Shown piece by piece: positions 53,003-61,891 of a DNA stretch of 64,000 bases; position 1 is the first letter of the stretch, and each line of letters starts with the position of its first letter. The notes under the pieces are model-generated. The model was given only the letters and a program-made list of their open reading frames with translations, ran no database searches and had not been told where the DNA came from. A program made the position numbers and the translations under genes. The DNA comes from Craspedostauros australis (taxonomy: Eukaryota > Bacillariophyta > Bacillariophyceae > Mastogloiales > Achnanthaceae): positions 2,176,001 to 2,240,000 of the forward strand of contig JAMXDE010000006.1 of NCBI GenBank assembly GCA_026770025.1. Reading direction: 5' to 3'.

Positions 53003-55267
53003 ATGCAGGGCATGAATGCGGCCTTCCGCGATCAGTATGCGCGTAATCCGCAAATGAAGATCCCGTCGAAGTTGCTGCCTTCCTTCATCGAGGACAGAGA
53101 GCAATGGTCCCAGCGTACGGCGACGTTGCACGGGCGGTTGGAAGAGCTGCTCGTGTTTGAGATCAAGAACGATGGGTGAGTTGGTGCATCGCATGTGACG
53201 GACCGAGGATCCGTCGCCTGATCGTTCGTTGATTCGTCTTTGTGTTCAGCACTCTGAGGATAAGCCGGCCGCCGATCGTCCACTTCCATTGCTGTTTGAC
53301 TCTTGCGCTCTGTGCTAAAACAAGTTCACCCTCACGCCTTCTGCCAATCGCTTTTGCATGATGGGCCGATACGACATTGCCTGCCGAATGCCAACGCAAT
53401 CCCACAACCGCACCACCACCATCATCACCTACTGCATGATGACCGCTAACATCCATGGCATTCCCTACACACGGATAGAACCTCGCAATACAAAAATTTT
53501 ACTGCCCGTTCGCTTTACAAGTACACTCTCAACGCAATCAAGAAGGGCAAGTACAAATACGATGCCACGTCACCTCATCATGATTTCTCTGGAGATAGGA
53601 TGTCCACCATCAACCTGAGGTCTAGTCAGCGATGGTTGGAGAAGCTCGCGTTGGGAAATGCCGTGCTCAACTCATCCTCCTCTGTTCCGATGGGGTCGGG
53701 GCAACCAGGCGAGCGTACTCGCAGCAGCAGTATCGATGGTACCCACAGCGACCCCAACGATAGGACTGCAAACCACCAGGACCTGGAAACGCGGTTCTTT
53801 GGAAAGGACGTGGACAAGCGCCTTGGTGGTTTTCTCCACCCCAGAGACATGCGAAAGCTCGTCACGCAATTCTCAGCGTCCAATGCCCCGGAACTCATCG
53901 TGCGCCGTCATGCCATGCTGCTCAACTTCGACCCGCTCCGAGCGATCATCCTCAGAGACCGATTGCTCGTGCTGGTGCCCGACGGTGCCGATTCGCTGTT
54001 GAACGAGCTCGAAAAGAAAGTGCATGGAGGTTCGGAGCATCACTACAACTCGCAGTACTCGTCGGCGACCGGCAGCGAGGATGTGAGAGACAGCACGGCA
54101 TCGTTCGCGCAGACGGAGTCTCCCATTCATACCGACCGTGACGCTGCAAGTGATCTCCGCAACAGCAGTAGCAGCAGCGACAGTGAAGAGAGCGGGCGTT
54201 CCAAGACAGGCATTCTCCATGTCAATACTGGTATCGATCATGATAATGATGCTCCCCGTGCAAACGCCGCCGATGATGCGCGTGATGCGGAAACCGGGGA
54301 AGGAGACGGAGATGCAAATCAGCAGAGCAAATCGAAAGTCTCGTTTGCTGTTCCTGTCCAAACCGTCACCGAACTTGATCCATTGGCAGGATCCGTACAC
54401 AGTGCCGGCGGCGGCGTTGCGAACAACGGCGCCTTTGTTGAAAATCGAGGAAGCGTGCATGACGAACCTGAAGGAAGCGAAGAGGAATACGAAGCGCACG
54501 ATACAGACGACATGGTAATATTCGAATCCTTAGTGGATTCGGAATGGAGCGAGATGGACAACGGCGAGTGGATCGATCTTCCATTCGAGCTGCAATCCGT
54601 CGATGCCGTGCTTCACAGCGTGTGCAACATGCTTGCCGACGAGGTGGAATTCCTGCAGATCAAGGTCTTCGACACGGTCCAATCGGTCCTCGCACCTGGC
54701 AGCAATCCTGGAGATCTGGCGCAGGAGATGCTCCGTCACATGAAGAATGACATTCAAGAAATGAAATCGCGAGTGCAGGGATTGGCGCACGCGCTTGAGA
54801 TGGTGCTCGAGGACTACGAGGATATGGCGCTGATGAACCTATCCCGATTGCTCACGCACCCAGATCGCTACATGCAACCTGTGCCACAGGAGATCCTGGA
54901 TGAGGAGTCTGATGAACCGGAGTACATATTGGAGTCGTACCTCCAACGAGCCAACACGCTGAACAACTCCCTCGCTCTTCTCGAAGTCCAGATCACATCC
55001 ACAGAGGCGTACACAGGACGCAAGTCGGATGCGATTCGGAACCGGCTGCTGTACATCAACATGATCTTCAGCATCATGTCGCTGTGTGTGACGCTGGCGT
55101 CCTTGGTAGGCTCATTCTTCGGTATGAACGTATCCAACCCCCAAGAGGACGAACAGAGTGCTTTCTCGGTCATTGTCTTCTCCACGACGGGAGGCACATT
55201 CATACTAGCGGTGCTGCTCACATTGGCGGTGCAACGAATCGGCGAATTGCCAGGACTATTCTCGTGA
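53003..55267 (+). CDS. MRS2/CorA-type magnesium transporter, two exons
   Basis: Model join(53003..53175, 53479..55267), 653 aa. Donor GG|GTGAGT at 53176 and acceptor GGATAG at 53478 (phase 2) give EIKNDG|TSQYKNFTARSLYKY. The MRS2-like core starts near residue 165: KRLGGFLHPRDMRKLVTQFS, VRRHAMLLNFDPLRAIILRD and LLVLVPDGADSLLNELEKKV. An acidic low-complexity insert follows, then WIDLPFELQSVDAVLHSVCN and long helices to the two transmembrane segments. TM1 ends in the family hallmark GMN at 606-608 (SFFGMNVSNP), TM2 is FILAVLLTLAVQ. The family forms pentameric Mg2+ channels in mitochondrial, plastid or vacuolar membranes. No clear organelle presequence is seen. The 5' exon is inferred from splice phase, so an alternative start at 53600 exists. 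Confidence 0.87.
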
Positions 55268-56931
55268 GGATCGCATTCGTGGAGAAAGGTTTGATGGTGG
55301 CGGCCAGGGATCAGATCGGAATTGATCGGAGTGGAACAGCGCACAAGTGGAGGCACGGAACAAGGAAGCGGAGGAATGAGGACGGGGTAATAGATTTTCC
55401 TGCGGTTGGTTCCAAAAAGCAAGCGGGCTACCTGAAGCGAACGTGCGGTGATGGTTCCATTTGATCCAGGGAACAAATGACAAAAGCGGGGGTCGGGATG
55501 CGGGTATGGACATGGGCAAAGCGGATGCCGCGGAGGCTCGACACAAGACGGCCGCGCATTGGTGGCGGGCGATTTCTGCGTCGCGGTTCCGAAGCGCACT
55601 GGTGTTCTTGTCCGCATCCCATCATCATGTGGGAGGTGATGTCTTGATGAGTGATTGTACCATGGCTGGTGCGTGTCACACAAAGAGTCATTGGAGAATG
55701 GTTTGGACCGTGTGCGTTGCCGGATACCGTTGGCAGTGATGATAATTAAGTCAACATCTGAACGAATGTTCTGCAGAACACTCTCTGATGAGGTGGCAAG
55801 TCTCTTCGCCAAGACCCAGAAAACGGCATCGGATTTCGTCAGAGAGCCTTCCCTTTCGCTCCGGTGACGATTGTTCTTCGTGTTGCTATTCCCAAACGTG
55901 CAATGAACATGGGGAGGGGTGATGGGCCTTGTCGGTTCTCCAATATGTGGCAACGAAGCCATTCAAGGAACACCACGTCATCTTCGATTCTCGATGAGCA
56001 AAGAGAAACCAGTGGGGTATATCTATATAAACTATATTATTTATAGCGTATGCGTGAATTCGTTTGGAGTAAGTTAATTTTAGCGTGGGGTGTTTCATGT
56101 TTGAAGCGCGATATGTCTGTATATAACAATTTATATTCTATTTACCGCAACTATCGTTTTTTCGAATGCTACGTCATTCCACGTCGTCAGCATTCTTTGC
56201 GAAGAAAACAGCATGCAGGAATTTCCGAACATGTTTTCGTCAAATTGTTCCTTGCATTCCTAATTGAACGTTCCTTTGGAACCCTGTGTGAAGACTTGAG
56301 GTGGCTAGTCCACTTGAGTCGCCTGCGAATTGCGAATACGCCTTTTAGTACCGTGAAAGACCACATGGTTATTTGTTTTAAACAAAGAACAAGAGAAAGG
56401 TACATTTACGTGTCCGAGGAACATACGTGGAGCATCCAACATCAATCACGTTTCGCTTCTCCAATTCCTCGCACCACATCACCAACACGCACCACAAACG
56501 ACAACATCCACAAAAATCGCGAACTCGACTCCACACAATCACACAATTCGCACAAACTGCACTTCCACACCCGCAAATCGACAATCACCTTGGACTGCAC
56601 CACATCACATCAAATCACATCACATCACATCACACGACGTCGCATCGCATCGGATCACATCGACCAAAAGATAGATCATCACAATCATCACAGTCGGCAC
56701 AGGAGCCAAAGCAAACACAGCAAGCGTTGACAGAGAAGGAAGGCAGGCGTGGAACGTTTTCAGCGTGCCTCACGTCACCAACAGCACTGGCAAGACCACA
56801 CATTTCCACTCAACCCAAGTGTGCATGCGGCAGGAAGAAAAGAGAAAAGCAAGCGAAGGTGTTGCCACACAACGTATACGACGACGACAAGAAAGAATAC
56901 ACACGATACTGCACTAACGCCCTATCACACC
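55268..56931. other. Intergenic region with AT-rich stretch
   Basis: No gene is supported. From about 56020 to 56420 the DNA is distinctly AT-richer than its surroundings (TATATCTATATAAACTATAT near 56019). A (CACAT)n-like tract lies at about 56605-56640. A long minus-strand open frame (54868-55962) is mostly antisense to the transporter gene. Confidence 0.5.
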
Positions 56932-57963
56932 ATGATTTCCACAACACAGGTTCACGACAACCAACCATATCTCACGACAGACGGCATCGATGCAAGCATC
57001 GTCTGGAACGACAAAACGAAAGCAAGAAATGATCAAGACGACTCACATTGGGCCGACCCTCGGCCGATCAGGTATGATGCTGTCCGGATCGTGGGCACCG
57101 TGCATCCCAACGAATCCTTCGTGTGCCACGATGAACGACAGAACATCGCAGACGTCCTCAATTGTACATTCAACCGTCCTGCGCCCGTCACAGCCTCGGC
57201 GCTGCCATCGGAGATCAGTGTTGGGCAGCATTCACGGCGGGCAGCCCAGTGCGATCCCATCGACTTTCGCGGTGATGCTTGCCCGTTCGACAGTTGCGCA
57301 CTGCCGCTCCTTGGATGGATTGACTCTGAGATGGAGGACACTTTGTTCCAGTTCTCTTGCGGTTCTCTTCCAAGCAATGAGTCCAGCGACACAAGCGACA
57401 GTGAAAAGAGTGGCACTCCGGTGCTGGGCAAGCCAGTGGCAACCAAACCAGCGGCCCGCAAACAGTCAACCATCAAATTCCGAAAACATCATCCTGGGAA
57501 GTGGATGGAACGCTTCAAGCAGCTTCGGGCCTTCCATGGCAAGTACGGCCACTGCTTGGTGGACCCAAAGCAGAACATCACGTTGTCGCACTGGGTCAAC
57601 CGCCAGCGGTACCAGTACAAGCGAAAGCTGGATAGCAAGCATTCGACGATGACGGATGAACGACAGGAGAAGCTCGAGCAACTCGGTTTCGTCTGGGACT
57701 CTCATGTCGAGAGTTGGGAGCGACGATTCAACGACCTGCTGGAATTCAAGAAGAAGTATGGGCACACCAACGTCCCTGTGGTGTACAAGGCGAATCCGCA
57801 GCTGGGAGTTTGGGTGAAAGGGCAGCGCAAGCAGTACCTCAACGATATGGTCAAGGGGGTTCATTTGGATGAGTCGACACGAGGGAATCGCTTCCGGCGG
57901 CTGGAGCGCATCGGCTTCCGCTGGGTGCTCCGCCCATCCCGAGTCAAAGCAGTGAAGCTGTGA
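56932..57963 (+). CDS. Helicase-associated (HA) domain protein
   Basis: 343 aa, single exon. The C-terminal half holds two HA-domain repeats: WMERFKQLRAFHGKYGHCLV with LSHWVNRQRYQYKRK and RQEKLEQLGFVW (about 191-255), then SWERRFNDLLEFKKKYGHTN with LGVWVKGQRKQYL and RFRRLERIGFRW (about 261-335). The HA domain (a three-helix W..F..L..F...YGH.....W...QR unit) occurs next to helicases in bacteria and as stand-alone arrays in large numbers in diatoms; it may bind nucleic acid. Residues 1-185 are unstructured and acidic. No helicase motif is present. ATG 56932 follows a clear leader; an ATG-less open frame extends to 56749. Confidence 0.85.
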   Translation: MISTTQVHDNQPYLTTDGIDASIVWNDKTKARNDQDDSHWADPRPIRYDAVRIVGTVHPNESFVCHDERQNIADVLNCTFNRPAPVTASALPSEISVGQHSRRAAQCDPIDFRGDACPFDSCALPLLGWIDSEMEDTLFQFSCGSLPSNESSDTSDSEKSGTPVLGKPVATKPAARKQSTIKFRKHHPGKWMERFKQLRAFHGKYGHCLVDPKQNITLSHWVNRQRYQYKRKLDSKHSTMTDERQEKLEQLGFVWDSHVESWERRFNDLLEFKKKYGHTNVPVVYKANPQLGVWVKGQRKQYLNDMVKGVHLDESTRGNRFRRLERIGFRWVLRPSRVKAVKL

Positions 57964-58842
57964 ATCGGGCACGGACCGATGTCGTCAAAGAGCGATGCAC
58001 CCCACGCTGGATCTCAACACCTTCAGATAGACACCCAGAGCAAAGAGCTGAGTCAAATGCAGCAATCTGCTGCGATGAACGACACCGGAAGAGACTGATT
58101 CCATGCAACACTTTTGAGAGCCAAAAGGCATTAGTACCCAGTAATGCGCAATGAGACAAATTGACAAATCAGAATGTGTGCCGTCTGTAGATTAGAACGG
58201 AGTGAAAGTAAATGCGGGTACTGTTCTGGTGGCTTTTGTCATGGCAAGTCCCTTGGGTAAAGGCAGACGAGAACATTCGGACATGGGCAGCCGTCGCCGC
58301 CACTGTTGTTGCGACCGGCGGTGCAATGATCCAGCTCGGTGAGTCGAAGTATGGTGCGGCAAGCATGATATGGTATGATACGACGCCTCCGCGACTCCGA
58401 ATAAGAAACAAATTAGAATCGCATCGGATGCCATGGTCGCATCGCTGTTGCAGCCGATCGTAAAGAGTGAGAGACCGGAGCTTGGCAGAGAATGAAATGC
58501 AATGATTGAATTAAATAAGAACTTGGTACATTTTGAATTCTGCCAGCGTGAGTGGCGGGGTTTCATGTGGTAACCTGGCGACTGAACCGATAATTTGGTT
58601 TGGCGCGGGCTGTCAGGAAAATCCTTGGAAGGTGATATGTGCAACACCTTTTCGCGTTGCGCCACAACTTACTGCGTCTCGCTCCATGTACTTCCTACCC
58701 TGTGACCATCGTCGCCGCCGTCCACGCCGCCGTTATCGCTGGTACCTTCTTCTTGGTTGGTCTTGTGCGCGGTCCTCCTCTTGCTCTTGTTCGTGATCGT
58801 GCTCCCTCTATTCTACGTAGAAATCTGTGCGATGGCGGAAGC
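57964..58842. other. Intergenic region between convergent genes
   Basis: An 83-codon plus-strand frame (58212-58463) begins with a hydrophobic MRVLFWWLLSWQVPW and continues TWAAVAATVVATGGAMIQLG just before a GGTGAGT that could be a splice donor. It may be a small secreted or membrane protein exon, but no downstream exon is convincing, so it is not called. Confidence 0.35.
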
Positions 58843-59532
58843 TTAGTCAGCCTCCACGAGAGCGGTCTCCTCGACAGCCTCCTCGGCCTTCGGTTCCTTC
58901 TTCTGCCCTTCGAGCAGCAGAGAATCGGCCGGGTTTGGGAGAGGATCGTCGGCAAAGTCCTCGTCGTCGACAGCGCCCTTGATCATGAAGTTCTCGAAGT
59001 TAACCTTGAAGCCCACTGATTCCGGAGCGGCGCACATCATGCCGCAGCGTAATCTCGGTGCATCGACGAAGTGGCCGGTGCGGACCTTGATCCAGTTGTC
59101 GCCGTCGAGCGAGTAGTGCACCTCAACGCACTCCCCCGTGCGCTTCATCCAGATGTGGAAGGCCTCGACCTTCTTGATCGGCAGGCGGTGGGTGGACCAG
59201 TCGGAGTTGCCTCGGGTGAAGACGACGCTGACATGGAGCTGGTCGCGGAACATGCAGATACCGGCCTTGATCCAGTTCTCCTCGTCCAGCCGGAGCATCA
59301 TGCCGGCCTGGTCGTAGAGCGTTCGGAACTTGCCGCGCAGGGTCAAGCGGGCCTCGAAATCGTAGTCAACGTACATCCAGTAGAACGGGGCATCGTCCTT
59401 GACGAAGCCGTGCAGGGTGTTGCGCCAGAAGTCGACCTCACCAGGGCACGTGATCTTGACTCCCTCCTCCTTGTTCTTCCACTTCTCCGGCTCGTTCGTC
59501 CATCGCATATCTTGCTTCGTGACCTTCACCAT
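58843..59532 (-). CDS. DUF1349 (concanavalin A-like fold) protein, minus-strand paralogue
   Basis: 229 aa. The order fits DUF1349: MRWTNEPEKWKNKEEGVKIT, VDFWRNTLHGFVKDDAPFYW, DFEARLTLRGKF with YDQAGMMLRLDEENWIKAGI, VVFTRGNSDWSTHRLP, then VHYSLDGDNWIKVRTG and MMCAAPESVGFKVNFENFMI. The family adopts a jelly-roll fold related to concanavalin A-like lectins and glycosidases; yeast and bacterial members have no settled biochemical role. The acidic, Ala/Glu-rich tail (195-229) is extra. No signal peptide, so probably cytosolic. It is a paralogue of the gene at 60467-61141. Confidence 0.88.
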   Translation of the reverse strand: MVKVTKQDMRWTNEPEKWKNKEEGVKITCPGEVDFWRNTLHGFVKDDAPFYWMYVDYDFEARLTLRGKFRTLYDQAGMMLRLDEENWIKAGICMFRDQLHVSVVFTRGNSDWSTHRLPIKKVEAFHIWMKRTGECVEVHYSLDGDNWIKVRTGHFVDAPRLRCGMMCAAPESVGFKVNFENFMIKGAVDDEDFADDPLPNPADSLLLEGQKKEPKAEEAVEETALVEAD

Positions 59533-60466
59533 TTTGTTGGTTGCGTTGTGCTGTTGTTGCTGTTGTTATTGCTATTGGTGTTGGTGTTGGTGCGTATTGA
59601 CAATGTCGATGACAATGTCGATGGCAATGTCGACGAGGTTCGTAATGGTGTCTGCTCTTGGTTGCTGCTTCTGAAAGCTGGAGTGTGCGGATCGCAACGG
59701 CACGACCGCAGTTGTTGCTGTCGCTGTTGCTCAGATCGGTGAAGATAGGACTACCTGTGCTCGCACAGAGCTGAAACAATTGGGGAAGAGACTGTGCCGA
59801 TTCTATTGATGTCCCGGTTGGGCCTGCCTCCTTTCCGTGATTCCTCCCTCCTTCACAATCAACCGCCAAAGGAGCGGTCACGCACGACAACAACAACAAC
59901 AACAGCAACAAGGGAAGGAGGAAAGCAAAGAACGAAGACCAACAAGGGACATCACGATGACGGTGGAGGTGGCGGAGGCGATGGATTCCATTGTGCCCGA
60001 GATGTGATTCATGAATGGAAGACCCAAGGATCTTTCGAGGTCACTCTGCGTGAAACAAAGCTAAATTTCTCAACAATCATCGGAATGACTATTGAGTCGT
60101 GCCATGACCAACCAGGCGGATCTTTCCTTCACACAAAACCGCGATGCGAACAACGACACACTGCACAAGGCCACTGAAGGCGGAAACCCAAAAGCACCCG
60201 AAGGCAAACGGACATCTCCCTCTCCTTGCCTCCGCCTCCCTCGATCCAACTGCAACCAAGTAGGCATCGACGTCACCAGAGAGGTCACCAGGCCGACGAT
60301 CACCAAGAGTTGAAGAGGTTCCGTCAAGGAAGTCCGCGTCGAATTCTCGATCTCTGGCACAACGCGACAACCATCACGTGAGAAGCAACGACAACCATCA
60401 GCAACCATCAGCACCAGCAACAAGAACAAAGCATCAGCAAGAAAACACCAAACAAGGATAGCAACC
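59533..60466. promoter_or_regulatory. Divergent spacer between two DUF1349 genes
   Basis: Carries the 5' flanks of both DUF1349 genes. Includes GTTGTTG/GGTGTT tracts at about 59545-59590, GTCGATG(A/G)CAAT repeats at about 59600-59630 and a CAA tract at 59889-59915. Short open frames here have no domain features. Confidence 0.45.
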
Positions 60467-61141
60467 ATGAGTGACAGTGACAGCGAAGTGTTGGCCATCG
60501 AGAACGGCGAAGAGGATGAGGTCTATTCTGAGGAGGAAGAGGAGGAGGAATCTGAAGAAGAGGAAGAGGCAGAGGATGGTGTGCGGCGTCGACGAGAGGG
60601 CATGAACTGGCACAACGAGCCGGAGGAATGGTCGCAGCACAGGACGACCGTCATGATGAGCGTCCCCGGCCACACCAACTTCTGGCGGAAAACGATGACG
60701 AACAAGGTGGACGACTCCGCCACGTTTTACTTCCTGGATGTCGAAGGTGACTTCGAGGTGCGTGTCAAGGTCAAGGCCAACTACGGCAGCCCCGGTGACC
60801 AGGCGGGCATCATGGTTCGGGAGGACGCGGAGAACTGGATCAAGTGCGGCATCGAGATGATCGGGGACGTCCCGCACATGTGCTCCACCATCACTCACGA
60901 TTGGAGCGACATGTCCATGCACCCGCTGCCGACGCTGCCGGAGTACATGTGGGTCCACGCCAAGAAGATCGGAGATGGCCTGGAGGTTTACATCTCTGAG
61001 GACTCCTTCGATTGGATGCAGATCCGACAGGGTGACATCGTTGATGACCAGATCCTCGAGGTGGGATTGTACTGCGCGTCGCCCAACTCCGACGGATTCG
61101 ATGTCACATTCGAAGACTTCATGATCAAGGACGAGCAGTAG
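60467..61141 (+). CDS. DUF1349 (concanavalin A-like fold) protein, plus-strand paralogue
   Basis: 224 aa. An N-terminal acidic run (residues 10-42, mostly E with S and D) is followed by the domain: MNWHNEPEEWSQHRTTVMMS, GHTNFWRKTMTNKVDDSATF, DFEVRVKVKANYGSPGDQAG with IMVREDAENWIKCGIEMIGD, ITHDWSDMSMHPLP, then VYISEDSFDWMQIRQGDI and YCASPNSDGFDVTFEDFMIK. It aligns over its full length with the minus-strand paralogue, differing mainly in the acidic extension (N-terminal here, C-terminal there). No signal peptide. Confidence 0.88.
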   Translation: MSDSDSEVLAIENGEEDEVYSEEEEEEESEEEEEAEDGVRRRREGMNWHNEPEEWSQHRTTVMMSVPGHTNFWRKTMTNKVDDSATFYFLDVEGDFEVRVKVKANYGSPGDQAGIMVREDAENWIKCGIEMIGDVPHMCSTITHDWSDMSMHPLPTLPEYMWVHAKKIGDGLEVYISEDSFDWMQIRQGDIVDDQILEVGLYCASPNSDGFDVTFEDFMIKDEQ

Positions 61142-61891
61142 AAACACCCCACGGTGCGTCTCCATTCGATGGGAGACCGCTGATGCGCATCGTCCATCTG
61201 CTCAATTACCACCATGGAATCTACAAAAAGAGACCAGGGTCGCATACGAATGCCATAAACTTAATGATTTACAATTCCATCCTTATTCCGGCGGGGGCTC
61301 GGGTCCCGCCGCTGTTCTCTTTCTGGTACAAATTGGATGGCATCTCCATGATGCCATGATGCAGTGCCACACATGATGACTCAGGCGGATGGGTGCATCC
61401 AGCCGTGCCTTTCCTCTCCACCAAGCCATCCAACTGCTCGAACTTTCATGCCGACGCGGAGAGTCCCACAGGTTTACACGGTGTTGATGTGGGCATCCAA
61501 AATGTTGGCGCCAAAATCACGCTCCGTGCGAAGAATTTGCGGCGCGAAGAACATCAACGAAGAAGAATCGTATCTTTTCTCGCTCTGTCTTTGCATCCTC
61601 CCTCGTGTGCCGAAAATACAAGCGCAGCAACAACAGCATCAGCGGCCACCAAGAATAGCGCCATTGCACACAAAACAGACACTCGTGCACAACGACAGCA
61701 ATATCAAAGAGTCGAAGCGTATACTCTACCGACAGCGACAACGGCATCGATAGCGTCGGTGCTGGCATTTCTCATATTCCCAAAGCATCCCAGTATCAGT
61801 GAGCTGAGTGTACCTCCACCCTTCTTGGCGCCAACGCTGCCGTCGTCATCGTCGAAACGCAGTCTTCGCCAACGGGCCACCACGACCAACC
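61142..61891. other. Intergenic region upstream of the helicase gene
   Basis: No gene is supported. An open frame at 61393-61923 has low-complexity A/T/S-rich content and overlaps the helicase start out of frame. Confidence 0.4.

Noticed and set aside
52512-53015. Small membrane protein with FIIIVIVVVTFVGTAYSYCV
   Set aside because: The hydrophobic run comes from an ATC/GTC simple repeat, and the frame overlaps the start of the Mg2+ transporter gene out of frame.
54868-55962. 364-codon minus-strand frame
   Set aside because: Mostly antisense to the MRS2-type gene, with no domain and unnatural composition.
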